Numbered from the stretch's first letter, positions 1-8,689 are shown. The stretch is DNA of 64,000 nucleotides from Isobaculum melis (GCF_900111355.1 NZ_FOHA01000002.1:292644-356643), one strand, 5' to 3'. Notes: a model not told the origin generated them from the sequence alone. Numbers and translations: made by a program.

Positions 1-499
1 AATTTAACGAGACATCATTTGGGTTGGTACTTTTCCCAAGCATTTGATCCTTTCTATAAATCATAGGTGCAATTGTATCTGTTAATTCACCTTCATCGTT
101 AAAGACGTTAATCCAAAATCCTGAATAACTTCCTATATTATTATCAAGTCTCGAGACAACAAATACATTGTGACCATTCGTTGTTCGTTTCATGCCAAAA
201 ACCCTTTCTTGCTTTTGTGTGCTAATAGAAGCTAAATTCAACTTTTTCAGACCATTTAGAGAGGCTTCATTTTGCCAGTAATTTTGATACTCAGGTGCTA
301 GGAGCGAACCTTCTACATCATTGCCTTTTTTCATAGCATCTTTTGGTACTGTAAATTCTGTATCTTCACCTTCGTTTAACACAATTGCTTGATTTTGTTT
401 AGCCAATATAGGTGCTTTTTTTATATCAGATGTAATATAAAATATTGTGATAACCATAAAAAAAAGAATAGCACTTATTTTTAATCTTTTTTTATTCAT
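1..499 (-). CDS. Hypothetical exported or membrane-anchored protein (partial, N-terminal 166 residues)
   Basis: The gene starts at ATG 499 and runs off the left edge of the window. A strong ribosome site (AGGAGGC, about 508-514) precedes the ATG. The N-terminus is MNKKRLKISAILFFMVITIF, a basic stretch followed by a hydrophobic segment, so a signal anchor or signal peptide is likely. The rest is hydrophilic (for example VFVVSRLDNNIGSYSGFW) and I do not recognise a domain. It sits behind a near-consensus promoter carrying a large palindrome, so it is probably tightly regulated. Function unknown. Confidence 0.75.
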   Translation of the reverse strand, partial: MNKKRLKISAILFFMVITIFYITSDIKKAPILAKQNQAIVLNEGEDTEFTVPKDAMKKGNDVEGSLLAPEYQNYWQNEASLNGLKKLNLASISTQKQERVFGMKRTTNGHNVFVVSRLDNNIGSYSGFWINVFNDEGELTDTIAPMIYRKDQMLGKSTNPNDVSLN

Positions 500-642
500 T
501 TTATTTTTGCCTCCTTTATAAATGTGAAAAAAACATCTGTTTTTTTCATTTTTTTGATAGATGGCAAAAAAAACTTCAAAACATTGCTGTTGCAACATTC
601 TAAAGTTTAGATATACATATTAAAAGAATAGGAATTACTAGA

Positions 643-666
643 TGCAAGTAACAGATGTTACTTGCA
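643..666. promoter_or_regulatory. 24-bp perfect palindrome at the predicted transcription start
   Basis: Two 11-bp arms, TGCAAGTAACA and TGTTACTTGCA, flank a 2-bp centre. The element begins at the predicted +1 of the promoter at 673-700. It could be an operator for a dimeric repressor, or an RNA hairpin at the 5' end of the transcript. A smaller AACAnnTGTT element recurs near 530-540 in the same leader. Confidence 0.6.
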
Positions 667-672
667 AACTAT

Positions 673-700
673 ATTATATAGACTTAAATGCTGCTGTCAA
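673..700 (-). promoter_or_regulatory. Near-consensus sigma-A promoter for the exported protein
   Basis: Read on the minus strand, TTGACA (700-695) and TATAAT (678-673) are separated by 16 bp. Transcription should start near 666, giving a leader of about 165 nt before ATG 499. The leader is rich in A and T runs. The rest of 500-944 holds only this promoter, the adjacent palindrome and the kce terminator; I see no gene in it. Confidence 0.75.
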
Positions 701-901
701 TCGTTTATTTTTACCAAATAAATAGCATTTCTTTCTTTATTTATTAGATAAAACAAAAAAATATATCATTCAGCCTCAAAAAGAAATAAATAAGATATTT
801 TAATAATATTTTTTGATTTTCTAAAAATATTGAGACTGGATGAAATATTAAAAATTTAGTGCAGCTTAAGGTTTTTCAAATTTCCCTTTAGCAACATATC
901 A

Positions 902-939
902 AAAGAGTGAATCATCAAGTAGGAAATGATTCACTCTTT
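902..939 (-). terminator. Terminator of the beta-keto acid operon
   Basis: A perfect 14-bp stem (AAAGAGTGAATCAT paired with its complement), a 10-nt loop and a short T run on the minus strand, just after the kce stop codon. Confidence 0.8.
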
Positions 940-944
940 TAAAC

Positions 945-1775
945 CTATACTTTTTTCGTTAATCCTAAAATCGCTCTTGCTTCATTAGGGGTCGCAACTT
1001 CTTTGCCAAGCTCTGCAATCAATGTTTTGGCACGCTCTACAAAATCAACATTAGAATCTGCTAGTTTCCCTCTAAATAAGTAGCTATTATCTTCCATTCC
1101 AACACGAACATGGCCACCTAGAGCTAAGGTTGTCATTAAAATGGGGGTACTTTCTTTTCCAATTCCAAAGGCACTCCATGTTGCATTTTCTGGTAATAAG
1201 CTTTTTAGATAAACAAGATTTTCAACAGTTGCTGCAATCCCGCCTGGTGCGCCTAAGACAAATTGGAAGTGTAATGGCTCTTTTAAGACACCCGTTTTGA
1301 CATAATGTAAGGCTGTATATAACATACCTGGATCAAAAACTTCAATTTCTGGCTTCACATTGACTTCTTGCATTTTATGTCCTAGTTTTTCCAAAAAGGC
1401 TGGATTATTTTCAAAAATAGTTTGATGCTGCCAGTTCATAGTACCGCAGTCATAGCTAGCAATTTCTGGTAGCAATTCAGCAAAGGGTTTCATACGTTCA
1501 TCATCATTAAATCCTGTACCACCTGATGTGGTAATATTCATCACAATATCACATTTTGCTCTAATTAAATCGACAGTTTCTTTGAATTTAGCAAAATCCA
1601 TGGTTGGATTGCCATCTTCATCGCGCACATGAATATGCGCAATTGCTGCGCCTGCTTGATAGCATTTATAGACCTCATCTGCAATTTCTACTGGTGTTAA
1701 TGGCACATTTGGATTATGCGCTTTGCTTGTATAGCCACCAGTTGTCGCAACAGTAATGATTACTTTATTTTTCAA
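945..1775 (-). CDS. Beta-keto acid cleavage enzyme (BKACE / 3-keto-5-aminohexanoate cleavage enzyme family)
   Basis: This 276-residue protein belongs to the zinc-dependent DUF849/BKACE family. Family members condense a beta-keto acid with acetyl-CoA to give acetoacetate and a new acyl-CoA. The zinc-binding HIH motif (H47, H49) is present, as is RVGMED (R224, E228, D229), which has the spacing of the catalytic R226-E230-D231 of the characterised lysine enzyme as I remember it. The residue aligning with that enzyme's amine-binding Glu14 is Tyr15, so the substrate may not be 3-keto-5-aminohexanoate. The start is TTG 1775 with AAAGGA upstream. It is the last gene of the operon, whose CoA transferase and thiolase can use the acetoacetate. 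Confidence 0.85.
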   Translation of the reverse strand: MKNKVIITVATTGGYTSKAHNPNVPLTPVEIADEVYKCYQAGAAIAHIHVRDEDGNPTMDFAKFKETVDLIRAKCDIVMNITTSGGTGFNDDERMKPFAELLPEIASYDCGTMNWQHQTIFENNPAFLEKLGHKMQEVNVKPEIEVFDPGMLYTALHYVKTGVLKEPLHFQFVLGAPGGIAATVENLVYLKSLLPENATWSAFGIGKESTPILMTTLALGGHVRVGMEDNSYLFRGKLADSNVDFVERAKTLIAELGKEVATPNEARAILGLTKKV

Positions 1776-1790
1776 TTGAGTCAGTCCTTT

Positions 1791-2561
1791 CTAGTCTTCA
1801 ATCATTGCAACAGCACGAATCCAGCCTGCGCTTGCTGCTTTTACTTTCACTGGGAAACAGCTGAATTTGAATCCTGTTGCAGGTACTTGATCTAAGTTTG
1901 CTAATTTTTCAATATGGCAATAAGCTTTTTCTATTCCTGCAAAGTGACCTTCCCAAATAATACTTTTATCACCCGTTTCATCAAATTCTTGTCCTACCAA
2001 TTTTAATGGTCTATCCCAGCTCCATGCATCTGTTCCCATGACATGGATTCCTTGGTTAATCAACCATAATGTTACTTCTCTCCCCATACCACAACCAGCA
2101 GATAGGTATTCAATGGTTCCCCATTTTTTAGAAGCACCTGTATTTACTAATACAATATCACCAGGTTTTAACGTATAGTTTAATCGTTTAAATTCTTTTT
2201 CAAAATCTTCAATTGTTGCGGCTGAGCCATCTGGCTTATCAGTAAAATCAACAACGACACCATCTCCATAACACCATTCTAAAGGAACTTCATCAATTGT
2301 CCAAGCACGTTCGCCATTATTCATTGTTGGATGATAATGATAAGGTGCATCCAAATGGGTTCCTGCATGTGTTGTTAACTGAACATTTTCGAGTGCCCAA
2401 GCGACACCACCTGGAAGATCATCTGTTGTAGCATTCCCAAAAAAGCTAAGCATATAATCAATTTGGTCTGAATGACTTTGATAATCAATCTCCGGAATCA
2501 TCCCTACTGGATCTGATGGTAAGTTACTTTCAATAGCTGTACTTAAATCGACAAATTTCAT
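1791..2561 (-). CDS. Cyclase family / kynurenine formamidase-like metal-dependent hydrolase
   Basis: The 256-residue protein carries the family motif HAGTHLDAPYHYH (His and Asp metal ligands, about residues 65-77). The family includes kynurenine formamidase, isatin hydrolase and various amidases and lactonases, so family membership does not fix the substrate. RBS AGGAGG precedes ATG 2561. Lying between the permease and the BKACE enzyme, it may prepare the operon's substrate by hydrolysing an amide or lactone; that role is inferred. Confidence 0.8.
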   Translation of the reverse strand: MKFVDLSTAIESNLPSDPVGMIPEIDYQSHSDQIDYMLSFFGNATTDDLPGGVAWALENVQLTTHAGTHLDAPYHYHPTMNNGERAWTIDEVPLEWCYGDGVVVDFTDKPDGSAATIEDFEKEFKRLNYTLKPGDIVLVNTGASKKWGTIEYLSAGCGMGREVTLWLINQGIHVMGTDAWSWDRPLKLVGQEFDETGDKSIIWEGHFAGIEKAYCHIEKLANLDQVPATGFKFSCFPVKVKAASAGWIRAVAMIED

Positions 2562-2649
2562 GTTTTTTTCCTCCTAATAATGAGGTCTTATCTGAAAACT
2601 ACCATACTATCAGAACTTTTCAGACGCGACCAAAATGATTTATATTGTA

Positions 2650-3966
2650 TTAAAATAAAACCGCTACTAAGTAGGCCGCAATAAAGGCTAAAAAGCTACC
2701 TACAACTACTGAAACAAAAAGATTTTTATACGTTTCTTTATGCGTCAATCCTGTTAATGCATACATTGAAAGCAATGCACCACATTGTGGGAGACAAGTT
2801 AAGACACCTGAAGCAATTGCTGATAAGCGATGGATGACATCTGGCTCAAGTCCCATTTCAACATAAGGTTGCACAAAGTTATTCATAATAATCCCTAATG
2901 CTCCTGATGATGAACCGGTTACCCCTGCCATTGCACCTGTTAACACAGATAGGCTGATTAATGGATTTCCAGGGATACTTTGGATGGCTTCCAAAATCGT
3001 TTGGAAACCTGGTGCTGCAGCAACAACTGAACCAAATCCAACAGCAGCAGCTGAAAAGACAGTTGGTGAAATCGCACCTGTTGCACCAAGATTTAAGATT
3101 TGTTTTTGATTATCTATAAATGGATGGAATAAAATTCCTGATAAAATAATGGCAATCATTAATGCTGGAATAATTATATTGCTGACTTTTAAGAAACTTC
3201 CGACAAAAATGATCACAATTAGTGAAACTAAAGGTAATAAGCTAATAAATAAGTTTGGTTGCTTACGTTCTTCTTTTTGGTCTTCTTTTTTGGCATATTT
3301 TTTATCAAAGGTTTCATTATTTGCTAAAGCGACATTTAATTCCTTCTTCATACGCCATAAGCCCCAAATAGTTACTACAATTGATGCGACGATTCCGATT
3401 AAAGGTGCAGCTGTTAAAGTTGTACCTAAAGTCATTGTTGGAATGACATTTTGAATCGCTGGTGTTCCTGGCATCATGGTCATTGTGACAGTTGCTACAC
3501 CTAAGAAATAAGGCGTAATAATCAAGCGCCAAGGAATGTTTAATTTTTCAAATAAGGTTCTAGCTAATGGAACAACTGCGAATAATACCACGAAGAGGCT
3601 CACACCGCCATAAGTGAGTAGTAAACTCATTAAGAAGATTGCAACTAATACAGAATAAGGTTTTTCTGTTCCAGTTAGTTTTAAAATACCATTGGCAATG
3701 GCATTGGCTGCACCACTTTCTTCAATATATTTTGCTAAGACAGAGCCTAGTAAAAAGATAATAAAGAATGACGCAACGAAGCCAGATAAGCCACCCATAA
3801 ATGAAGCTGGGCCTTTTAATAAGCTATCAAGAATTGGCATTTGATTGGTAATCATCACTAGTAACGCACAAATTGGTGCGATGACTAGGATATTAAACCC
3901 TTTTAAGGAAAGGTAGATAATCAAGGCCGTAGCCAGTATCACTCCTACAACAGCTAAGATTTCCAT
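2650..3966 (-). CDS. GntP family permease (gluconate / hydroxy- or keto-acid symporter)
   Basis: A 438-residue integral membrane protein with about 12 hydrophobic segments, the GntP-type glycine-rich regions (LTYGGVSLFVVLFAVVPLA; GVTGSSSGALGIIMNNF) and a charged loop near residues 210-235. GntP members import gluconate, 3-hydroxybutyrate or similar acids with protons. ATG 3966 overlaps the thiolase stop (TAATG), so the two are translationally coupled. It is the likely uptake system for the operon's acid. An 88-nt gap with a small inverted repeat separates it from the cyclase gene. Confidence 0.85.
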   Translation of the reverse strand: MEILAVVGVILATALIIYLSLKGFNILVIAPICALLVMITNQMPILDSLLKGPASFMGGLSGFVASFFIIFLLGSVLAKYIEESGAANAIANGILKLTGTEKPYSVLVAIFLMSLLLTYGGVSLFVVLFAVVPLARTLFEKLNIPWRLIITPYFLGVATVTMTMMPGTPAIQNVIPTMTLGTTLTAAPLIGIVASIVVTIWGLWRMKKELNVALANNETFDKKYAKKEDQKEERKQPNLFISLLPLVSLIVIIFVGSFLKVSNIIIPALMIAIILSGILFHPFIDNQKQILNLGATGAISPTVFSAAAVGFGSVVAAAPGFQTILEAIQSIPGNPLISLSVLTGAMAGVTGSSSGALGIIMNNFVQPYVEMGLEPDVIHRLSAIASGVLTCLPQCGALLSMYALTGLTHKETYKNLFVSVVVGSFLAFIAAYLVAVLF

Positions 3967-5159
3967 TAGTTATTCACCTGTCTTTCTACAATGACAGAGA
4001 CACCCATACCGCCACCAACACATAAGGTTGCTAAACCTGTTTGAGCATTCTGTTCTTCCATTCCATGAATTAAGGTTGTTAAAATACGTGCACCGGAAGC
4101 ACCAATTGGATGTCCTAAGGCAATCGCACCACCATGAATATTGGTTTTTGCTAAATCCAGTCCCAGTTCTTTGGCAACTGTTAGAGATTGTACAGCAAAG
4201 GCTTCATTTGATTCCACCAAATCAATGTCTGAAATCGTCATATCCAGTTTTTCTAAAGCTTTTTTTGTTGATACAACTGGTCCATAGCCCATGATTTCTG
4301 GGTCAACCCCTTCAAAGGCATAGCCTTTTATTGCAGCCATATAGGGTAAATTCAGGGCTTCTGCTTTTTCTTTGCTCATTAATAACAGCATGGCTGCACC
4401 ATCGTTAATACCTGAAGCATTTCCAGCGGTTACTGTGCCATTTTCTTTAAAAACAGCGCGTAACTTCCCAAGTTTTTCGGTCGTTAAACCTGCTCTTGGT
4501 CCCTCATCTTCAGTCATAACAACAGTTGGTTGCTTTCTTCTTTCAATACTGATTGGGACAATTTGATTGTTAAACAATCCATTTTTAGTGGCTGCAACAG
4601 CTTTTTCTTGACTGCTAATGGCAAATTCATCTTGTTCAACGCGACTAATTGCAAATTTTTCTGCAAGATTTTCTGCTGTGATGCCCATATGAATATCTGT
4701 AAAAGCATCTGTTAAGCCATCAGATAAAATCGTATCAATCATCTGGTCATGTCCTAAACGTTTGCCAAAGCGTGCATTGGGTAAAACATAAGCAGCTTGG
4801 CTCATACTTTCACTGCCTCCAACTAAAACGACATCTCGGTCTCCAGCTAAAATGGCTTGTGCACCATTAATCACTGCTTTTAAGCCTGAACCACAGACAT
4901 TTCCTACAGTATAAGCTGGTGTGCTACTTGGAATACCTGCATTGATGGCAATTTGTCTCGCCACATTTTGTCCTTTTCCTGCTGATAAAACATTTCCAAT
5001 AATCACTTCTTCAATGATAGCTGGATCAATGTCTATTTTTTCAAACAGGCCTTGAGCTGCTTTGACACCTAAATCGACTGCTGAAAATTGCGATAATAGG
5101 CCACCTAAAGTGCCAATTGGTGTTCTAACAGCATTCACTATTACAACTTCTCTCATCAT
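3966..5159 (-). CDS. Acetyl-CoA C-acetyltransferase (thiolase)
   Basis: The start is ATG 5159, directly after the preceding gene's TAG and behind RBS AAAGGAG; the frame is open further upstream but that start is implausible. The protein begins MMREVVIVNAVRTPIGTLGG and is about 397 residues, the usual thiolase length. The nucleophilic Cys lies in NVCGSGLKAV (about residue 88). The His motif NIHGGAIALGHPIGASGAR and the final Cys motif LCVGGGMG are present. It splits acetoacetyl-CoA into two acetyl-CoA, closing the route from acetoacetate released by the BKACE enzyme. Confidence 0.93.
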   Translation of the reverse strand: MMREVVIVNAVRTPIGTLGGLLSQFSAVDLGVKAAQGLFEKIDIDPAIIEEVIIGNVLSAGKGQNVARQIAINAGIPSSTPAYTVGNVCGSGLKAVINGAQAILAGDRDVVLVGGSESMSQAAYVLPNARFGKRLGHDQMIDTILSDGLTDAFTDIHMGITAENLAEKFAISRVEQDEFAISSQEKAVAATKNGLFNNQIVPISIERRKQPTVVMTEDEGPRAGLTTEKLGKLRAVFKENGTVTAGNASGINDGAAMLLLMSKEKAEALNLPYMAAIKGYAFEGVDPEIMGYGPVVSTKKALEKLDMTISDIDLVESNEAFAVQSLTVAKELGLDLAKTNIHGGAIALGHPIGASGARILTTLIHGMEEQNAQTGLATLCVGGGMGVSVIVERQVNN

Positions 5160-5160
5160 G

Positions 5161-5829
5161 CTACTCTCCTTTATGCTTATGTAGTTTTTCGGAAACAACA
5201 AAGGTTGCTTCAGTTTTTGCTTTTATTTCTTCCAAATGACTATCTTCGCTGATTTCAGTTAATGTCAATTGGCCATTTGCACATTCAAATACTGCTAACT
5301 CCGTAATAATCATGGAAACCACACCTTGAGCGGTTAAAGGTAAAGTACATTCCTTGAGGATCTTAGCCTCGCCCTTTTTATTGACATGTTCCATGGCGAT
5401 AATCACTTTTTTGGTGCCAGCGACTAAATCCATGGCGCCACCCATCCCAGGAACCATTTTTCCAGGAACCATCCAGTTGGCTAAATTACCTGCTTGGTCT
5501 ACTTGTAAACCACCAAGGACTGTTGCATCAATATGGCCTCCTCGAATTAAGGCAAAGGATGTCAGGCTATCAATGAAGACACCGCCTTTAATCATACCAA
5601 CTGGCGCGCCTCCTGCGTTGACTAGGTTAGGGGATTTTTCTGTTGCTGATGCTTTACTCACACCAACTACACCATTTTCTGATTGTACAAAAACTGAAAT
5701 GTTAGGATCAATATAATTTGAAACTAATGTTGGCATACCAATTCCTAAGTTAACCACATCGCCATCTTTAAATTCTTTTGCTACGCGTTTTGCAATTTTC
5801 TCTTTGGTTGATAACTGCTGATTAGACAT
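5161..5829 (-). CDS. 3-oxoacid / acetoacetate CoA-transferase subunit B
   Basis: A 222-residue beta subunit. The catalytic glutamate is visible in VQSENGVVGV (about residue 52), and GIGMPTLV and GGAMDLVAG are typical. With the A subunit it moves CoA from an acyl-CoA to acetoacetate. The ATG lies 2 bp after the subunit A stop, with RBS AAGGAGG inside the end of that gene. Equivalent to AtoA/CtfB/ScoB; the exact donor is unknown. Confidence 0.92.
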   Translation of the reverse strand: MSNQQLSTKEKIAKRVAKEFKDGDVVNLGIGMPTLVSNYIDPNISVFVQSENGVVGVSKASATEKSPNLVNAGGAPVGMIKGGVFIDSLTSFALIRGGHIDATVLGGLQVDQAGNLANWMVPGKMVPGMGGAMDLVAGTKKVIIAMEHVNKKGEAKILKECTLPLTAQGVVSMIITELAVFECANGQLTLTEISEDSHLEEIKAKTEATFVVSEKLHKHKGE

Positions 5830-5831
5830 GC

Positions 5832-6500
5832 TTAGTCCTCCTTCACTAAAATTTTATCCACAACGATAAAAGGTGTAATCACTTCTTCTGGGTTTAATTC
5901 GCCTAGCTCAATCAATTCATCCACTTCAACAATCACTGTTTTTGCTGCTAAAGCCATGACAGGGTTAAAGTTTCGTGCGGCTTGATGATAAACTAAGTTG
6001 CCATAAGTATCTGCTTTATGCGCTTTAATCAAAGCCACATCTGCTTGTAGTGGTTTTTCTAAAAGGTACTCTTGACCATCTACTGTGATGACCTCTTTCC
6101 CCTCTTGGACAATGGTTCCTAAACCTGTTGGGGTTAAAATACCACCTAGACCAGCGCCACCTGCATGAATCCGTTCTGCCAATGTTCCTTGAGGAATCAG
6201 CTCAACTTCAATTTCTTTGGCAATCATCTGTCTCCCTGTTTCTGCATTCATTCCAATGTGTGAAGCAATAACTTTTTGTACTTTTTTATGTAATAGCAAT
6301 TTACCTACACCAATTTGTTCATCAACTGGATTCTTTAAAACGCCAGTATCATTTGTAATAATTGTTAAGTCTTGTATTGGCATTTCTGAAAGATAATTTA
6401 CAATTGTTTCAGGAATACCAATTGACATAAAACCGCCAATCATCAACGTTTGATTACTCTTTATCAAGTTGCTTAATTCTTCTTTTTTAATGACTTTCAT
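5832..6500 (-). CDS. 3-oxoacid / acetoacetate CoA-transferase subunit A
   Basis: The 222-residue alpha subunit opens the operon. It has the CoA-binding glycine motif MIGGFMSIGIPETIV (about residues 21-35) and GGAGLGGILTPTGLGT. ATG 6500 follows RBS ACGGAGG. Equivalent to AtoD/CtfA/ScoA. It is divergent from the LysR gene across 147 bp containing a promoter, a cre site and LysR-type half-sites. Confidence 0.92.
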   Translation of the reverse strand: MKVIKKEELSNLIKSNQTLMIGGFMSIGIPETIVNYLSEMPIQDLTIITNDTGVLKNPVDEQIGVGKLLLHKKVQKVIASHIGMNAETGRQMIAKEIEVELIPQGTLAERIHAGGAGLGGILTPTGLGTIVQEGKEVITVDGQEYLLEKPLQADVALIKAHKADTYGNLVYHQAARNFNPVMALAAKTVIVEVDELIELGELNPEEVITPFIVVDKILVKED

Positions 6501-6522
6501 GACGTTCCTCCGTTACTTTTTT

Positions 6523-6536
6523 CTAAAGCGCTTACA
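6523..6536 (-). promoter_or_regulatory. Putative cre (CcpA) site
   Basis: On the minus strand the sequence is TGTAAGCGCTTTAG, matching the cre consensus TGNAANCGNTNNCA except at the last two bases. It lies about +10 to +23 relative to the operon promoter, a typical roadblock position for glucose repression. Confidence 0.6.
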
Positions 6537-6552
6537 GCTTTTCTATAGGTTC

Positions 6553-6581
6553 ATCATAACAATTTTTCAAAAAACTGTCTA
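6553..6581 (-). promoter_or_regulatory. Promoter of the beta-keto acid operon
   Basis: On the minus strand TAGACA (6581-6576) and TATGAT (6558-6553) are separated by 17 bp, with TGT just before the -10, giving an extended -10. The start should be near 6546. Confidence 0.6.
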
Positions 6582-6600
6582 AGACTTCTTTTTTATATGA

Positions 6601-6621
6601 CCTATGTGTTAAAGTTATAGG
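6601..6621. promoter_or_regulatory. Possible LysR-type binding site
   Basis: CCTAT and ATAGG face each other across 11 bp, an interrupted dyad like the T-N11-A boxes of LysR regulators. A further ATAGG half-site lies at 6545-6549 beside the operon promoter. Binding of the neighbouring regulator here is inferred. Confidence 0.4.
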
Positions 6622-6647
6622 GTAAAGAAAATTAAGGAGGGAATTTT

Positions 6648-7547
6648 ATGGATATTAAGCAACTAAAATATTTTGTGACCATTGTTCATTCAAATAATAA
6701 TTTATCCATTGCTGCGAAGAAAATGCATTTATCACAGCCGGCTTTAAGTAAGATGATTAAAACTTTTGAAGCGGAAGAAAATGTGGAGCTATTCATTAGA
6801 AAGCAAGGAAGAATATCTTCCTTAACCTCGGTTGGAGAAGCTTTTTATGAACAAGCGCTAGATGTGATTGCTACATATGATGAGATGATGAGACAGTTAG
6901 AGGAAAAAAATAGTTTGATTCAAGGAAAGATTGTGATTGGTATTCCACCATTGATTTTATCTCTTGTTTTTGCTCATTTTATTTCAACTTTTATTTTAAA
7001 GCATCCTGAAATTAAAATTGAAATTGTAGAAGCTGGCGCACATGAATTAAAAAAAATGTTGTTGGTTAATGAAATTGATTTGGCTATTTTGCTACAACCA
7101 ACAGAAATTGCGAATATTGAAGAATATGTCATTGTTGAGGATGAGCTAGATGCTTTTATGAGTATTCAGCACCCACTTGCTCAGCAAAAAATGATTTCAT
7201 GGGAACAATTAGCAAAAGCACCTTTGGCATTATTTGATGATACTTTTATGATCAATCATCTTGTGATGAGTTATTTTCAAAAGTTGAACTTAAAGCCTAA
7301 TGTCAAAATTCAATCAGGTGCTTGGGATTTCTTATTAAAAACCACACTTGAAACAGATTTCATTACCATTTTACCTGCCCCCATTAAAGATTTTGTCCAG
7401 CAAAAGGATTATCAAGCTTTAGGGATTCAACATCCGTTGTCTTGGAAGGTCACTGTTTGTCGACAGAAAAAGGCCAATTACTTACATTCTGAAGATTTTG
7501 TTTTAGAGGAAATTTTGCAGTATTTTGAGCATGGGGTAGACGAATAA
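6648..7547 (+). CDS. LysR family transcriptional regulator
   Basis: At 299 residues it has the family's usual length. The N-terminal winged helix (residues 1-60, LSIAAKKMHLSQPALSKMIK) is followed by a periplasmic-binding-protein-like effector domain (about 90-290). RBS AAGGAGGG precedes the ATG. It is divergent from the CoA transferase/thiolase/BKACE operon and most likely controls it in response to a pathway metabolite. Confidence 0.9.
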   Translation: MDIKQLKYFVTIVHSNNNLSIAAKKMHLSQPALSKMIKTFEAEENVELFIRKQGRISSLTSVGEAFYEQALDVIATYDEMMRQLEEKNSLIQGKIVIGIPPLILSLVFAHFISTFILKHPEIKIEIVEAGAHELKKMLLVNEIDLAILLQPTEIANIEEYVIVEDELDAFMSIQHPLAQQKMISWEQLAKAPLALFDDTFMINHLVMSYFQKLNLKPNVKIQSGAWDFLLKTTLETDFITILPAPIKDFVQQKDYQALGIQHPLSWKVTVCRQKKANYLHSEDFVLEEILQYFEHGVDE

Positions 7548-7582
7548 AAAAGCATCTGGACTTCCCACCAGATACTTTTTTT
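7546..7582. terminator. Bidirectional terminator between convergent genes
   Basis: A-rich sequence, a stem around ATCTGG/CCAGAT and a T run lie between the LysR stop (7547) and the stop of the convergent gene (7584). Confidence 0.8.
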
Positions 7583-7583
7583 A

Positions 7584-8636
7584 TTATTTTGAAAGCCAAG
7601 TTAAAGCTTCCGTTTCAAGTAATTGAATTCTTTGTAACAGCTCGATTTGTACCGATGAAACCTCATAATGGTCTGCTTTGATGGCCGCTATACAAGTAGC
7701 CACAAATTGTTGGATTGCAAGTCCACTTTCTGCAAACAAAGTAGCCGCTTTCAGCCAATTTTGGTTGCCATAAAGAGGTGCATATTCCACAAGTGCAGCA
7801 GCAAACTGATCTCTCATTGCTTGATGAGGATTTTTGAAGCCTAAGCTTTGGGTCATCAGGCTTTCATAAGATTCTGGTAGCATACTGCCTGTTAATAGGA
7901 TGATAAAATCATAGATTTGCTTTAAATCTTGTTTAGCATATTGTTTTTGCCAATCCCCTATTTCAGCAATAACTCGTTGTGCGGCTTTGACACCAAATAA
8001 GCTGACTTTTGGTCTTAAATATTCTTCTGCTAATTGTTGATATGCCTGCTTTAAAATCAGTGGAATACTCTTTTCAGGAGCTTGCATATCAATGCCAAAA
8101 TATGCATTCTTTTTACTTAATCCTGTGCCCTCATCTTGCCACGCTTTTTCTAAATGAGCAATTGGAATTTTGACTGGATAGTCTTCTGAATTATCATGGA
8201 CAATCACAGTCTCTTCATCATATCCTACCATCATCACCACATGATCAGGAATATGGCTGGTTTGATAAAATTTTTTTTGGTATTGTAGGTAGAACATATC
8301 CAACCCAAATAATAAAACAGGAATTTCTTGATCGACCAATGATTTGATGGTTTTTAATGTATGGTTAAAGGTTTTGCCTTCTCCAGTAATGAGTTTGAAC
8401 CCTATATGTTGCTGCCAAAACTCATATTGCCTTCTTCCTACACCATGCTGTCCTGTGAAAAACAGCATTTTCTTTATTTCATTGCTACGATTAGAAATAC
8501 AGCTAAATCCTACATGACTATCAAAGAGTAAACCTTCTGGTATTCTTTGTCCTGTTTTCCATTCATAAATATCACAAATGCCATTTACCGGACAACGATA
8601 GTCTGCTATTTGATGCGGTAGCTTTAATAATTTCAT
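7584..8636 (-). CDS. BtrH N-terminal / DUF4872-like protein
   Basis: The start is ATG 8636, eight bases behind a perfect AGGAGG; the frame is open to 8657 but that would remove the ribosome site. The protein (about 350 residues) begins MKLLKLPHQIADYRCPVNGIC. It resembles the BtrH_N/DUF4872 family, named after the butirosin acyltransferase BtrH, with a papain-like fold: a Cys region near residue 20, HIPDHVVMMVGYDEE and IVHDNSEDYPV. The C-terminal half (about 190-350) is helical. Substrate unknown. Its promoter has the 19-bp spacer typical of MerR-controlled promoters. Confidence 0.65.
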   Translation of the reverse strand: MKLLKLPHQIADYRCPVNGICDIYEWKTGQRIPEGLLFDSHVGFSCISNRSNEIKKMLFFTGQHGVGRRQYEFWQQHIGFKLITGEGKTFNHTLKTIKSLVDQEIPVLLFGLDMFYLQYQKKFYQTSHIPDHVVMMVGYDEETVIVHDNSEDYPVKIPIAHLEKAWQDEGTGLSKKNAYFGIDMQAPEKSIPLILKQAYQQLAEEYLRPKVSLFGVKAAQRVIAEIGDWQKQYAKQDLKQIYDFIILLTGSMLPESYESLMTQSLGFKNPHQAMRDQFAAALVEYAPLYGNQNWLKAATLFAESGLAIQQFVATCIAAIKADHYEVSSVQIELLQRIQLLETEALTWLSK

Positions 8637-8658
8637 TCCATCAACCTCCTCTATCATT

Positions 8659-8689
8659 AGCTTAAACCCTCCAATGATGTTAGAGTCAA
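8659..8689 (-). promoter_or_regulatory. MerR-type promoter with a 19-bp spacer and dyad
   Basis: On the minus strand TTGACT (8689-8684) and TAAGCT (8664-8659) are 19 bp apart. The spacer holds a dyad: on the plus strand ACCCTCCAA faces TTAGAGT across 5 bp (8667-8687). The over-long spacer and the central CTC...GAG dyad are hallmarks of MerR-family activation. No MerR gene is in the window. Confidence 0.6.

Noticed and set aside
5354..5716. 120-codon plus-strand frame opposite CoA transferase subunit B
   Set aside because: Antisense shadow of a well-defined enzyme with all active-site motifs.
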